Shown piece after piece: positions 29,574-39,503 of a stretch of DNA of 64,000 nt. The DNA comes from Ancylomarina euxina (GTDB taxonomy: Bacteria > Bacteroidota > Bacteroidia > Bacteroidales > Marinifilaceae), in assembly GCF_003863355.1 (NCBI RefSeq), contig NZ_QQWG01000001.1:434001-498000 (forward strand). Reading direction: 5' to 3'. The position numbers were made by a program, and so were the translations under genes. Within the stretch, counting starts at the first letter, position 1; each line of letters starts with the position of its first letter. The notes below the pieces were generated by a model. It saw only the letters and a program-made list of their open reading frames with translations, ran no database searches and had not been told where the DNA came from.

Positions 29574-30542
29574 TTGAATTCACTGGATAAAATAAAAAAA
29601 ATAGCAATAAATACAATTCAAGAGGAAGCGAGAACTATAAGTCAACTTGTTGATTATATTGATGATGACTTCGCAAAAGTTGTTGAACTTATTTTAAAGA
29701 GTAAGGGGCGCGTTGTAGTAACTGGAATTGGGAAGAGTGCGAATATTGCTAACAAAATTGTTGCAACTTTAAACTCTACGGGAACACCTTCAATGTTTAT
29801 GCATGCGGCTGATGCCATCCATGGTGATTTAGGGATGATTAGACCTGATGATATTATTATTTGTATATCCAAGAGTGGAAATACGCCAGAGATCAAGGTT
29901 TTGGCTCCTTTGATCAAAAACATGAAAAATGTTTTAGTTGGCATGGTTGCTGGTTTGGATTCTTTTCTGGCAAAGCAATCAGATTATGTACTTAAAGCTG
30001 TGGTGGATAAAGAGGCTTGTCCTAATAACCTGGCACCAACAAATTCAACGACTGCTCAATTGGTGATTGGCGATGCTCTAGCAGTGTCATTGCTTGAAAG
30101 TCGTCAGTTTAGTTCTCAGGATTTTGCAAAATATCATCCGGGTGGCGCTTTAGGCAAAAAGTTATATTTACGTGTGAATGATCTAATTGTTAAACAAACT
30201 GCTCCTCGAGTAAAATTAAATGACGATATTCGTTCGGTTATTCTTGAAATCTCTTCGAAGAGAATGGGAGCAGCTGCAGTTATTGACGAAGAAAATATGC
30301 TGTTAGGAATAATTACAGATGGTGATTTGCGTAGAATGATGCAGCGGTATGAGGATCTAAAACCTCTTAAAGCGAAGGATATTATGTCGGTATCTCCTAA
30401 AACAATTGGTAAGGATGAATTGGCAATTAATGCTTTTCATTTGATGGAGAAAAATAGCATCACCCAATTGGTTGTTTGTCAGGATAACAAGTATATTGGC
30501 TTAGTTCATCTTCATGATATTTTAAAAGAAGGTATTGTGTAG
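29574..30542 (+). CDS. kdsD: Arabinose-5-phosphate isomerase (KpsF/KdsD/GutQ family)
   Basis: A 322-residue enzyme with an N-terminal SIS sugar-isomerase domain (GRVVVTGIGKSANIANKIVATLNSTGTPSMFMHAADAIHGDLG, and CISKSGNTPEI) and two C-terminal CBS domains (~205-322). It converts ribulose 5-phosphate to arabinose 5-phosphate, the first step to KDO for lipopolysaccharide. It uses a TTG start (29574), as no ATG precedes MNSLDKIKK in frame. tatC follows after 53 bases. The lptB gene 3.6 kb downstream is also in the LPS pathway. Confidence 0.92.
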   Translation: MNSLDKIKKIAINTIQEEARTISQLVDYIDDDFAKVVELILKSKGRVVVTGIGKSANIANKIVATLNSTGTPSMFMHAADAIHGDLGMIRPDDIIICISKSGNTPEIKVLAPLIKNMKNVLVGMVAGLDSFLAKQSDYVLKAVVDKEACPNNLAPTNSTTAQLVIGDALAVSLLESRQFSSQDFAKYHPGGALGKKLYLRVNDLIVKQTAPRVKLNDDIRSVILEISSKRMGAAAVIDEENMLLGIITDGDLRRMMQRYEDLKPLKAKDIMSVSPKTIGKDELAINAFHLMEKNSITQLVVCQDNKYIGLVHLHDILKEGIV

Positions 30543-30595
30543 ATTGGTATCATTTAATCACAAATTGAGTAGTTGTTTATCGTAATTGGTTTTAT

Positions 30596-31408
30596 ATGTC
30601 AGAGAAAGAAGAAGATGGAATGAGTTTCCTGGAACACTTAGAAGTGTTGCGTTGGCACCTAATTCGTGCCGTATTGGCCGTATTGGTATTTGCTATAACA
30701 GCCTTCGTATTTTATGATTTCATTTTTGATCAAATTATATTAGCTCCTAAGAATGTTGATTTCTTCACAAATAGAATGTTTGCTCTTTTTGCAGATTATA
30801 CTGGCATTGAATCCTTAAAGATCAATACTAAGCCTTTTCAGGTGATTAATATCAATATGGCAGGTCAGTTTGCAACGCATATAAGCGTCTCTCTGGTGAT
30901 AGGTTTAATCGCAGGTTTCCCTTATTTGTTTTTTGAATTCTGGCGTTTTGTAAGACCGGCTTTATATTCTACCGAGAAGAAACATGCCAGAGGATCGATT
31001 TTTTATACCAGTTTCTTATTTGCTCTTGGAGTTTCTTTTGGTTACTATGTGATCACACCTTTATCCGTTCACTTTTTAGGATCCTATAATGTGTCGTCTC
31101 AGGTGATGAATCAGATTAATTTAACGTCGTATATTTCAACTATTACCTCAATCGTTTTAGCGAGTGGGATTATTTTTGAATTACCTATTTTAATCTTCTT
31201 TTTGAGTAAAATTGGTTTGGTAAGTCCTGAATTTCTAAGGAAATATCGAAAGCATTCTATCGTTTTAATATTGATTTTGTCAGCTATTATAACGCCACCA
31301 GATATTTTCTCTCAAATTTTGGTTTGTTTGCCATTATTGGTTTTATATGAAGTAGGGATTGGTATTTCTAAACGTATTCAAAAACAGCAGGCTAAAGAAT
31401 TTGAATAA
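30596..31408 (+). CDS. tatC: Sec-independent protein translocase TatC
   Basis: A 270-residue membrane protein with six segments. It starts MSFLEHLEVLRWHLIRA (the TatC HLxELRxRL motif) and contains FPYLFFEFWRFVRPALYSTEKK and the ILSAIITPPDIFSQ ending. TatC recognises twin-arginine signal peptides of folded exported proteins. It follows kdsD by 53 bases and ends at a clear terminator. No tatA gene is seen in the window. Confidence 0.95.
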   Translation: MSEKEEDGMSFLEHLEVLRWHLIRAVLAVLVFAITAFVFYDFIFDQIILAPKNVDFFTNRMFALFADYTGIESLKINTKPFQVININMAGQFATHISVSLVIGLIAGFPYLFFEFWRFVRPALYSTEKKHARGSIFYTSFLFALGVSFGYYVITPLSVHFLGSYNVSSQVMNQINLTSYISTITSIVLASGIIFELPILIFFLSKIGLVSPEFLRKYRKHSIVLILILSAIITPPDIFSQILVCLPLLVLYEVGIGISKRIQKQQAKEFE

Positions 31409-31474
31409 ATTGTCTAAGCAATAAAAACTATTTAGATTAGTTCTTCTGTCAGGAAGGATTTATTGTTAATTTTG

Positions 31475-31497
31475 AATCCCTAATAATGTTAGGGATT
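31475..31497 (+). terminator. tatC terminator
   Basis: AATCCCTAA pairs with TTAGGGATT (9 bp, 5-base loop), followed by TTTCTT. Confidence 0.75.
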
Positions 31498-31546
31498 TTT
31501 CTTAAATTACAAGAATCATCATTCATGTTCATCTATTAATGTATAC

Positions 31547-34057
31547 ATGCGGAAGTTATCTAAAGGATTAGTATTGTTATTGTTTATTCTGATGGGGGTA
31601 GGAATAAGTCAGCCTGTATTTGCTCAGGTTACAAAGCTTAGAGGCAAAGTTATAGATGCCGATACTCAAGAGCCATTACCATTTGTTAATATCGCTTTTA
31701 AGGGGACAACTATTGGTACGACTACAGATTTTGATGGGAATTATTTCCTTGAAACTCGTACTCCCACAGATTCCTTGCATATCTCTTTTGTTGGTTATAA
31801 AGGGAGGGCTTTTAAGGTTCTTAAAGGAACTTTTCAGACTCTGGATATTGAGCTACATTCCGAAGCAGTTTCCCTGCAGGAAATTAGAATATTGCCTGGA
31901 GAGAATCCGGCTCATATTCTATTGAGGAAGATTATTGCACGCAAAAAGAAGAACAATCCATCACGTCTAGAGTCATATCAATATGAGACTTACACGAAAA
32001 TGGAAATGGATTTAAATAATATTGGTGAAGATTTTAAGAATAAAAAAATCATGCGCCAGTTTCAGTTTGTCTTCGATTATGTTGATACTTCTGTTGTGAC
32101 AGGTAAGTCCTATTTACCTGTTTTTATTACCGAATCCCTATCTGACTATTATTATAGAAAAAGTCCTAAGCTTGAGCGAGAAGTTATTAAGGCATCTCAA
32201 ATGTCGGGTATAGAGGATAATGCAAGTTTGGCTCAGTTTACAGGTCAGTTGCATCAGAATATTAATATCTACGATAACTTTATTGACCTATTTAATAAAG
32301 GCTTTGTGAGTCCTATTGCAGATGGAGGATTGAGTTATTACAAGTATTATTTGACCGACAGTGCTTACCGTGATGGTAATTGGTCTTACCATATGTCGTT
32401 TAAGCCTAAAAGAAAATTAGATCCTTGTTTTGTTGGTGATTTTTGGGTGGCTGATACAACTTTTGCTATTGATATAATGAAAATGCGTATTACCAAAGAT
32501 GTAAACCTGAATTGGGTTAAAGACTTGGTGAGTACCAATGAATACCAGAAGCTAAATGATTCTACATGGTTCCTGAAAAAACAGAATTTATTTGTTGATT
32601 TTATGTTGACGGATAGGGATTCAACTTCTCAGATGGGATTTTTTGGGAGAAAAACGATTTCATATCGTGATGTGAAGTTGAATGTGCCGATTCGTAAAGA
32701 GATTGTCAAACTTGAGAATAATGTCATTGTTAATGATGATGCACTTGGTAAAGAGGCCACCTATTGGGATAATGCTCGACCTTTTAAACTTTCGAAGCGA
32801 GAATCAGGGATTTATGCCATGGTTGATTCCATTCAAAATGTGCCATTATACAGAAATATTATAGACATTATTCAAACTTTTGTGACAGGCTATTATACGA
32901 AGGGGAATTTTGAGTACGGACCATATTACAAGCTCTATTCATTTAATGAAATTGAAGGGAATCGCTTCATGTTTGGCGGAAGAACATCCAATGATTTCAG
33001 TACTAAGGTCATGTATAATGCACATCTCGCTTATGGAGATAAAGACAACCGATTAAAGTATGGCTTGGGATTCTTATACATGATTAATAAATTACCACGA
33101 GAGACTTTTGGTATGCAGTGGAAGCATGATATTCATCAGCTTGGAAAGAGTCCGAATGCTTTCACAGAGGGTAATATATTAGCCTCATTACTTAAGAGAA
33201 ACCCAAACAATAAGCTAACTATGCTTAATCAGTTTGAGGCGCATTACGAAAAGGAATGGTTTCAAGGTTTTATGAATACCCTGAAATTCCGTTATCGGGA
33301 TATTTCTCCAACTCCAATTGTACCTTTTGTTTCTCCTAATGGAGACTTGCCAATAGCTGGAATTAAAGCTTCCGAAATTGAACTTAGAACACGATGGACT
33401 AGGAATGAGAAGGTGGTGATGGGTGAATTTGAAAGAGTACATTTTGGCGGGCCCGTGCCTATTGTGAATCTTTACTTGACAATGGGAGTTAAGAATTTAC
33501 TAGGGAGTAATCATGAATATTTTAAGGCTGATTTAAGTGTCGATCATACACTGGAATTACAACCTTTAGGTAAGTTGCGATATTTAGCAACGGCTTCTAA
33601 ATTGTTTGGTAAGGTCCCATACCCCTTATTATCTTTGCACGAAGGAAATGAAACCTATGCTTTCGACCCTTATGCATTTAATATGATGAATTATTTTGAG
33701 TTTGCCAGTGATCAATACGTGAGCTTATCATTAGAACATCATTTTCATGGTTTTATTCTGAATCGAATTCCTTTGTTTAAAAAATTGAAGTGGCGTTCTG
33801 TTGTTACAGCTAAAGGTCTTTGGGGAACATTATCCGATAAGAATAATGGCGCTTTGACAAACAGCGAAGCTAAAATGATTTTCCCTGCAGGTTTGTCAGA
33901 TGTAAAAGATCCGTATTTTGAAGCCAGCGTAGGCATTGAAAATATTTTCAAATTTTTCCGTGTTGATGCCATGTGGAGATTAAATCATTTGGAGCCAAAT
34001 CCCAATCAGGATTTCGAAGAATTTGGTATTCGTGCCATGTTTCAGATGACATTCTAA
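31547..34057 (+). CDS. DUF5686 / carboxypeptidase-like regulatory domain outer-membrane protein
   Basis: An 836-residue protein with a signal peptide (to about residue 26), a CarboxypepD_reg-like beta domain (~32-110; KLRGKVIDADTQEPLPFVNIAFKGTTIGTTTDFDGNYFL) and a long C-terminal region of alternating beta strands ending in a phenylalanine (ALFQMTF-type). This is typical of DUF5686 proteins of Bacteroidota and fits an outer-membrane beta-barrel. The N-terminal domain is shared with SusC-type transporters, but no TonB plug is seen. The substrate is unknown. Confidence 0.87.
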   Translation: MRKLSKGLVLLLFILMGVGISQPVFAQVTKLRGKVIDADTQEPLPFVNIAFKGTTIGTTTDFDGNYFLETRTPTDSLHISFVGYKGRAFKVLKGTFQTLDIELHSEAVSLQEIRILPGENPAHILLRKIIARKKKNNPSRLESYQYETYTKMEMDLNNIGEDFKNKKIMRQFQFVFDYVDTSVVTGKSYLPVFITESLSDYYYRKSPKLEREVIKASQMSGIEDNASLAQFTGQLHQNINIYDNFIDLFNKGFVSPIADGGLSYYKYYLTDSAYRDGNWSYHMSFKPKRKLDPCFVGDFWVADTTFAIDIMKMRITKDVNLNWVKDLVSTNEYQKLNDSTWFLKKQNLFVDFMLTDRDSTSQMGFFGRKTISYRDVKLNVPIRKEIVKLENNVIVNDDALGKEATYWDNARPFKLSKRESGIYAMVDSIQNVPLYRNIIDIIQTFVTGYYTKGNFEYGPYYKLYSFNEIEGNRFMFGGRTSNDFSTKVMYNAHLAYGDKDNRLKYGLGFLYMINKLPRETFGMQWKHDIHQLGKSPNAFTEGNILASLLKRNPNNKLTMLNQFEAHYEKEWFQGFMNTLKFRYRDISPTPIVPFVSPNGDLPIAGIKASEIELRTRWTRNEKVVMGEFERVHFGGPVPIVNLYLTMGVKNLLGSNHEYFKADLSVDHTLELQPLGKLRYLATASKLFGKVPYPLLSLHEGNETYAFDPYAFNMMNYFEFASDQYVSLSLEHHFHGFILNRIPLFKKLKWRSVVTAKGLWGTLSDKNNGALTNSEAKMIFPAGLSDVKDPYFEASVGIENIFKFFRVDAMWRLNHLEPNPNQDFEEFGIRAMFQMTF

Positions 34058-34131
34058 GTGTGAAATTTATTTTGACAAGATATATTAACATATCAGCCTA
34101 AGACTATTCCCTACAGTTTCATATATTTGCA

Positions 34132-34139
34132 CAACTCGG
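34132..34139 (+). promoter_or_regulatory. Possible -7 box of the lptB promoter
   Basis: TATATTTG followed by C, 23 bases before the lptB start. A matching -33 TTG is not obvious, so this is a partial match. Confidence 0.4.
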
Positions 34140-34161
34140 GGACAAAACCTAAAGATTTTTT

Positions 34162-34893
34162 ATGATTTTAAGAGCTGAAAATTTAGTAAAGAAATATAAA
34201 AGCCGTACAGTTGTTAAAGGTGTATCGGTAGAAGTGAAGCAAGGTGAGATCGTTGGATTGCTAGGACCTAACGGTGCTGGTAAAACAACATCATTCTATA
34301 TGATTGTTGGATTGATTCAGCCCAATGGTGGGCGGATTTATCTTGACGATAGAGAAATTACAAATGAGCCTGTCTATAAAAGAGCTCAAATGGGTGTTGG
34401 TTATTTGGCTCAGGAAGCCTCGGTATTTCGTAAGTTGAGTGTTGAAGACAATATTAAAGCTGTATTGCAGATGTCTGATTTCACAAAAGAATATCAAGAG
34501 CAGCGATTGGAAGAAATGCTAAATGAGTTTAGCCTTCAGAAGATTCGCAAGAGTTTGGGAATTCAGCTTTCAGGTGGTGAGCGTAGAAGAACTGAGATTG
34601 CTAGAGCTTTATCGATTAAGCCTAAATTTATTCTTTTAGATGAACCATTTGCTGGTGTTGATCCAATTGCGGTAGAAGATATTCAGGATATTGTTCGTAA
34701 ACTAAAGGACAAGAATATTGGTATCTTAATTACTGACCACAATGTTCAGGAAACTCTTTCGATTACTGAAAGAGCTTATTTATTATTCGAAGGCAATATC
34801 CTTAAATCTGGAACTGCAGAAGAGTTAGCTAATGATGAAGATGTGCGTCGAGTATACTTAGGAAAGAATTTTGAGTTAAGACGTCAAAAATAG
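34162..34893 (+). CDS. lptB: LPS export ABC transporter ATP-binding protein LptB
   Basis: A 243-residue ABC ATPase. Walker A is [18 protein letters not shown], the signature is [15 protein letters not shown] and Walker B is [20 protein letters not shown], with H-loop ITDHNVQET. The wording of these motifs is specific to LptB, which with LptFG extracts lipopolysaccharide from the inner membrane. No lptFG or lptA is nearby in the window. Confidence 0.94.
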   Translation: MILRAENLVKKYKSRTVVKGVSVEVKQGEIVGLLGPNGAGKTTSFYMIVGLIQPNGGRIYLDDREITNEPVYKRAQMGVGYLAQEASVFRKLSVEDNIKAVLQMSDFTKEYQEQRLEEMLNEFSLQKIRKSLGIQLSGGERRRTEIARALSIKPKFILLDEPFAGVDPIAVEDIQDIVRKLKDKNIGILITDHNVQETLSITERAYLLFEGNILKSGTAEELANDEDVRRVYLGKNFELRRQK

Positions 34894-35055
34894 AAATGAC
34901 TGTTTTTTTTTGAAAAAGACGATGCTTATGTCTTATTCGTTTGAAATAGATTAAGATAGGAGAAGTTTTTAAAGTTGATTAATTTTGATCCGTCAGGCTT
35001 AAAAAGCCAGAAAATAAAAAATATTAAGAAACTTTGTTTTTTTTCAAAAATACTA

Positions 35056-35086
35056 TTGCACAAATAAAAAAAGACACATATATTTG
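35056..35086 (+). promoter_or_regulatory. Promoter for tRNA-Leu
   Basis: TTG (35056-35058), 20 bases and TATATTTG (35079-35086), a full consensus match. Transcription would begin near 35093, nine bases before the tRNA. Confidence 0.75.
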
Positions 35087-35101
35087 CACCGCAATTAACC
35101 C

Positions 35102-35183
35102 GCGGATGTGGCGTAATTGGTAGCCGCGCTAGACTTAGGATCTAGTGCCGTAAGGCGTGGGGGTTCGAGTCCCTTCATCCGCA
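35102..35183 (+). tRNA. tRNA-Leu (anticodon UAG)
   Basis: An 82-base cloverleaf. The acceptor GCGGATG pairs with CATCCGC, the anticodon loop CTTAGGA gives UAG, a variable arm (TGCCGTAAGGCGT) marks a class II tRNA, and the T arm is GGGGG-TTCGAGT-CCCTT. The full CCA is not encoded. Confidence 0.96.
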
Positions 35184-35200
35184 CACAGAGAAATAACCTT

Positions 35201-35246
35201 AAACCGCCCTTCTGAAGATGTGAAAACATCATGCTTGAGGCGGTTT
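35201..35246 (+). terminator. tRNA-Leu terminator
   Basis: AAACCGCC pairs with GGCGGTTT, with an inner GATG/CATC stem, followed by TTTT. It separates the tRNA from tig. Confidence 0.7.
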
Positions 35247-35286
35247 TTTGCAATTTTAAAGGGTTTATCATTCTAATAGCTGAAAA

Positions 35287-36636
35287 ATGAATATCACAAG
35301 AACCAACACTGATGATTTGAATGCTGTAATTAAATTACAGTTAGTAAAGGAAGATTATGCGAGTCAAGTTGACTCTGTGCTTAAGGAACACCGTAGAAAA
35401 GCAAGTATCGATGGTTTCCGTCCAGGTAAAGTGCCAATGGGTTTGATTAAAAAAATGTATGGTACTCCGGTTTTAGCTGATGAAGTAAATAAAATTCTTG
35501 GTCGAGAACTATATAAGTTTATCGAAGAAAACAAGTTGGATATTTTAGGTGAGCCTCTTCCTAGTGAGACTGAGCAAAAGGATATCAATTGGGAGAAAGA
35601 TACTGAGTTTGAATTTGCATTCGATATTGCTTTGGCTCCTGAGTATACTCTTAGCCTAAGCAAAAGAGATAAAATCAACTTCTTTAAAATTGCAGTTGAT
35701 GAGAAAATGATTCAGAATGGTGTAGATATGCACGCTCGTCGTTTTGGTTCTAACGAAGATGCCGAAGTTGTTGAAGACAAAGAAATCCTTAAAGGAAACT
35801 TTGCTCAACTTGATGCTGAAGGAAATCTTGTTGAAGAGGGTATCGTAAGTGAAGATGTTGCTATTTCATTGGAATATATGAAAGACGAAGAGTCTAAAGC
35901 GAAATTCGTAGGTGCTAACGTAAACCAGATTATTACTTTTAATCCTGCAAAGGCATTCCCTAATAGATCTGATTTAGCTTCTATGCTAGGTGTTGCTCCA
36001 GAAATGGCTGAAACTCTTGAATCTGATTTCCAATATACAATTACAAATATTTCTAAGTTTGTTCCTGCTGAAATGAATCAGGAGTTATTCGATAAAGTAT
36101 TTGGTGAAGGAAAAGTTGCTTCTGAAGAAGAATTCAGAAATCAAATTAAAGCAGATATCGAGGCTCAGTTGGTTAACGATAGCGATTATAAATTCTTAAT
36201 TGACTCTAAAGAGAAATTGGTTAAGAAAGCAAAAATCGAACTTCCTATTGCTTTCTTGAAGCGTTGGATTATTGCGACTAACAAAGAGATGACTGCAGAG
36301 CAAGTAGAAAGCGATTTCGAAAACTATTCGGATGATATCAGATGGCAGTTAATTAAAGATAAGTTAGTAAAAGAAAACGATCTTAAAGTAAGTGAAGAAG
36401 AGGTTGTTGAATTTGCTAAGAAACAAGCTTTAATGCAATTCCAGCAGTATGGTATGATGGAAGTGCCAGAAGAGTACTTGATGAACTATGCTAAGCAAAT
36501 GTTAGAGAATAAAGACGAGGCTAGAAAAATCTGGGATCGTAAATTAGATGACAAAGTTATTGAGTACCTTAAGAATACTATTAAGGTTGAAGATAAAGAA
36601 GTTTCGACTGAAGAATTCAACAAAATGTTTGAATAA
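35287..36636 (+). CDS. tig: Trigger factor (ribosome-associated chaperone)
   Basis: A 449-residue trigger factor. The N-terminal ribosome-binding domain has DGFRPGKVPMGLIKKMYG (the GFRxGxxP signature, residues ~40-58). A divergent peptidyl-prolyl isomerase-like domain and a long helical C-terminal chaperone domain follow. It protects nascent chains at the ribosome exit. The order tig-clpP-clpX is conserved in many bacteria and is found here. Confidence 0.94.
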   Translation: MNITRTNTDDLNAVIKLQLVKEDYASQVDSVLKEHRRKASIDGFRPGKVPMGLIKKMYGTPVLADEVNKILGRELYKFIEENKLDILGEPLPSETEQKDINWEKDTEFEFAFDIALAPEYTLSLSKRDKINFFKIAVDEKMIQNGVDMHARRFGSNEDAEVVEDKEILKGNFAQLDAEGNLVEEGIVSEDVAISLEYMKDEESKAKFVGANVNQIITFNPAKAFPNRSDLASMLGVAPEMAETLESDFQYTITNISKFVPAEMNQELFDKVFGEGKVASEEEFRNQIKADIEAQLVNDSDYKFLIDSKEKLVKKAKIELPIAFLKRWIIATNKEMTAEQVESDFENYSDDIRWQLIKDKLVKENDLKVSEEEVVEFAKKQALMQFQQYGMMEVPEEYLMNYAKQMLENKDEARKIWDRKLDDKVIEYLKNTIKVEDKEVSTEEFNKMFE

Positions 36637-36660
36637 GCATTTATAGAATAAATACATTTG

Positions 36661-36686
36661 CAACCACGCTCTAATGAGCGTGGTTG
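36661..36686 (+). terminator. tig terminator
   Basis: CAACCACGCTC pairs with GAGCGTGGTTG (11 bp, 4-base loop), followed by TTTTTT. The next gene, clpP, therefore probably has its own promoter. Confidence 0.85.
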
Positions 36687-36839
36687 TTTTTTATTCAGCA
36701 TTTTGTATAAGTGATGTATATAAAAGCATTTTTTTTAGCTAATTTAGCTAAACTTAAATGTTGTAATTGTACATTAAATAATAGTCTTTTGTTTTGGGAG
36801 GTTTATCCAATCAAAACTCAAATTAAATATTTTCATCCT

Positions 36840-37520
36840 ATGATACCACAAGACGAATTTAAAAAGTTTGCGACTCAGCATAGAGGAATTAGCAGTCTTT
36901 CATTAGATAAATATACCTCTATCAGTAATTCATATATTTCTCCTACTATTATTGAGGAACGTCAGTTAAATGTTGCTTCTATGGACGTGTTTTCACGTTT
37001 GATGATGGATAGAATCATCTTTCTTGGTGTGCCTATCGATGATTATGTTGCTAATATTATCATGGCTCAGTTATTATTTTTAGAGTCAACTGAACCCAAT
37101 AAGGATATTCAGATCTATTTTAATACACCAGGTGGTTCGGTACATGCAGGCTTAGGTATTTACGATACCATGCAGTATATCAATTGCGATATCGCAACTA
37201 TTTGTACAGGTATGGCAGCTTCAATGGGTGCTGTCTTGTTAACAGCAGGAGAAAAAGGAAAGCGTTCAGCTTTGAAACACTCTCGTGTGATGATTCATCA
37301 GCCTATGGGTGGTGCTCAAGGTCAGGCTTCTGATATTGAAATTACTGCCCGTGAGATTATGAAATTGAAGAAGGAACTTTATACCATTATTTCAGATCAT
37401 TCAGGAATGCCTTTTGATAAGGTTGAGAAAAATTCTGATCGTGATTATTGGATGACTGCTCATGAAGCAAAAGAGTATGGTATGATTGACGAAGTTTTGT
37501 TAAGAGAGCCTAAGAAATAA
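36840..37520 (+). CDS. clpP: ATP-dependent Clp protease proteolytic subunit
   Basis: A serine peptidase of about 226 residues. Catalytic S128 lies in GMAASMGAVLL and H153 in HSRVMIHQPMGG, and the Asp is near residue 202 in NSDRDYW. The frame is open from 36711, but the 43 extra residues look like untranslated leader. MIPQDEFKKFATQHRGISS at 36840 is the normal Bacteroidota ClpP start. It forms two heptameric rings that degrade proteins fed by ClpX, encoded next. clpX follows after 180 bases. Confidence 0.94.
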   Translation: MIPQDEFKKFATQHRGISSLSLDKYTSISNSYISPTIIEERQLNVASMDVFSRLMMDRIIFLGVPIDDYVANIIMAQLLFLESTEPNKDIQIYFNTPGGSVHAGLGIYDTMQYINCDIATICTGMAASMGAVLLTAGEKGKRSALKHSRVMIHQPMGGAQGQASDIEITAREIMKLKKELYTIISDHSGMPFDKVEKNSDRDYWMTAHEAKEYGMIDEVLLREPKK

Positions 37521-37572
37521 GGCTTGAAAAATCATAAAAATCTAGGAAATGCAGAGTTTAGCTTAAAATGCT

Positions 37573-37580
37573 TAACTTTG
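37573..37580 (+). promoter_or_regulatory. Possible -7 box of a clpX promoter
   Basis: TAACTTTG followed by C lies in the 180-base clpP-clpX spacer, but no -33 box is at the right distance. clpX could have its own weak promoter here. Confidence 0.35.
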
Positions 37581-37700
37581 CATTTCTAATATAAGAAGGA
37601 ATCGTATTTTGAAAATACGAAGATCTATTTAATTGTAAACAACTTGGTTTAATGATGTTTAATATCTGACATCGACAAGCTAAAAGACTATATTTTACTT

Positions 37701-38915
37701 ATGGATAAATGTTCATTTTGTGGGCGAGATAAAAAAGATACCAATCTTTTAATTGCGGGAATCAGTGGTCACATTTGCGATAGTTGTATCGATCAAGCAC
37801 ACGAGATCATTAAGGAAGAGGCAAAAATTAATTCTGATCTTAACTTGACCGACCTTCAGTTGTTGAAACCAACTGAAATTAAAGCTTTCCTTGATCAGTA
37901 TGTTATTGGTCAGAATGATGCTAAAAAATATCTTTCGGTTGCCGTTTATAATCATTACAAAAGGCTACTTCAGGAAGAGGATGATGAGGAGATCGAAATT
38001 GAAAAATCGAATATCATTCTAGTTGGAGAAACAGGAACAGGTAAAACGCTTTTGGCAAGAACGATTGCTAAAATGCTTCACGTACCATTCACGATTGTTG
38101 ATGCGACAGTTTTGACTGAAGCAGGTTATGTTGGTGAAGATATCGAATCGATTCTAACACGTCTTTTACAAGCTTCAGATTACGATGTTGAGGCTGCTGA
38201 AAAAGGGATTGTATTTATCGATGAGATTGATAAAATTGCACGTAAGAGTGATAACCCATCAATTACTCGTGATGTTTCTGGTGAAGGTGTTCAGCAAGGT
38301 TTATTGAAATTGCTTGAAGGATCTATAATCAATGTTCCACCACAAGGCGGTCGTAAGCATCCTGATCAAAAAATGATACCTGTTAATACAAAGAATGTTC
38401 TTTTTATTTGCGGAGGTGCTTTTGATGGTATTCAGCGTAAAATTGCTCAGCGTTTAAATACGGCTGTTGTTGGTTTTAACGCGAGTAAAACTGCTGAGAA
38501 AGTTGATCAGCAAAATTTATTGCAATACATAGCTCCACAGGATTTAAAATCATTTGGTTTAATACCTGAGATTATTGGTCGTCTACCTGTTCTAACTTAT
38601 TTAGAGCCTTTGGATCGCGAGGCACTTCGAAATATTCTAACTGAGCCTAAAAATTCAATTGTTAAGCAATACAATAAGCTGTTTAAGATTGATGATATTG
38701 AATTGACTTTCGACGAGAGTGCTTTGGAATATATCGTTGATAAGGCTTTGGAATACAAATTAGGGGCACGTGGTTTGCGTTCAATATGCGAAGCAATTAT
38801 GATGGATGCTATGTTCGAATTACCAACTTCAGATGAAAAAACAGTTATGATTGATGCTAAGTATGCTGCTGGGAAATTAGAAAAAACCAACATGAAACAT
38901 TTGAGAATAGCTTAA
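37701..38915 (+). CDS. clpX: ATP-dependent Clp protease ATP-binding subunit ClpX
   Basis: A 404-residue AAA+ unfoldase. The N-terminal zinc domain has CSFCGRD...CDSCI (C4, C7 and the second pair 19-22 residues on). Walker A is [18 protein letters not shown], Walker B is [12 protein letters not shown], and the pore and sensor motifs ([29 protein letters not shown]) are present. It unfolds substrates and passes them to ClpP. It ends at a strong terminator shared with the convergent acetyltransferase gene. Confidence 0.97.
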   Translation: MDKCSFCGRDKKDTNLLIAGISGHICDSCIDQAHEIIKEEAKINSDLNLTDLQLLKPTEIKAFLDQYVIGQNDAKKYLSVAVYNHYKRLLQEEDDEEIEIEKSNIILVGETGTGKTLLARTIAKMLHVPFTIVDATVLTEAGYVGEDIESILTRLLQASDYDVEAAEKGIVFIDEIDKIARKSDNPSITRDVSGEGVQQGLLKLLEGSIINVPPQGGRKHPDQKMIPVNTKNVLFICGGAFDGIQRKIAQRLNTAVVGFNASKTAEKVDQQNLLQYIAPQDLKSFGLIPEIIGRLPVLTYLEPLDREALRNILTEPKNSIVKQYNKLFKIDDIELTFDESALEYIVDKALEYKLGARGLRSICEAIMMDAMFELPTSDEKTVMIDAKYAAGKLEKTNMKHLRIA

Positions 38916-38940
38916 GTTTGCATTCTATATAAAAACAAAA

Positions 38941-38965
38941 AAAGTCTGGTGATTAACCAGACTTT
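38941..38965. terminator. Bidirectional terminator after clpX
   Basis: AAAGTCTGGT pairs with ACCAGACTTT (10 bp, 5-base loop), flanked by A and T runs. Confidence 0.85.
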
Positions 38966-38972
38966 TTTGTTT

Positions 38973-39500
38973 TTATGCTTTAACCGATTTAAGATATTCA
39001 TTTTTTAGAATTGACATGATAATCTTGTCGTGATAGGCTCCATCCCTAAAGCAAGCCTGCCTGAGTTTTCCTTCTGGTGTGAATCCTGCTTTTTGATAGG
39101 CTTTTAATCCGCCAATGTTTGGTTCCGATACCGTTAGCATCAATCGGTTCAGTCCCTTTTCGCAAAAGGCAATTTTAAGAACCAGCCTTGTCACCTCGCA
39201 TCCAATACCTTTATTCCATTGTGACTTGTCACCGATAAAAATGAAGTATTCTCCTGATTTGTTTAGTCTTGAAATCTTGCAAATACCGGTAAACCCAATT
39301 AATTGCTCACTGTCTCTCAAGAAAATTCCAAGGTTTAAACCTTTTGTGTCTTCAAGAACAGATTGGAACCAAACATCCACTTCGTCTGGGCTGTTTGTTT
39401 TCTGAAAAGCAGAGAGTGAATATCTGATACTTTCACTATCATTAAGCCATTTGTAAAAGGAAGAGATATGAAGCTTGTTTAAAGCTTTTAGTTCAATCAT
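38973..39500 (-). CDS. GNAT-family N-acetyltransferase (RimJ/RimL type)
   Basis: A 175-residue GNAT protein. It shows LGIFLRDSEQLIGFTGICKI, the acetyl-CoA binding loop GDKSQWNKGIGCEVTRLVLKIAF (Q/RxxGxG/A type) and NIGGLKAYQKAGFTPEGKLRQ, as in RimJ/RimL-like and amino-sugar acetyltransferases. The acceptor is unknown. It is 3 bases after folA, so the two are co-transcribed. Confidence 0.85.
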   Translation of the reverse strand: MIELKALNKLHISSFYKWLNDSESIRYSLSAFQKTNSPDEVDVWFQSVLEDTKGLNLGIFLRDSEQLIGFTGICKISRLNKSGEYFIFIGDKSQWNKGIGCEVTRLVLKIAFCEKGLNRLMLTVSEPNIGGLKAYQKAGFTPEGKLRQACFRDGAYHDKIIMSILKNEYLKSVKA

Positions 39501-39503
39501 ACT

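Noticed and set aside
31656-31925. 89-codon frame in a second phase inside the DUF5686 gene
   Set aside because: The main frame carries the recognised domain across this stretch; the second frame is a by-product.
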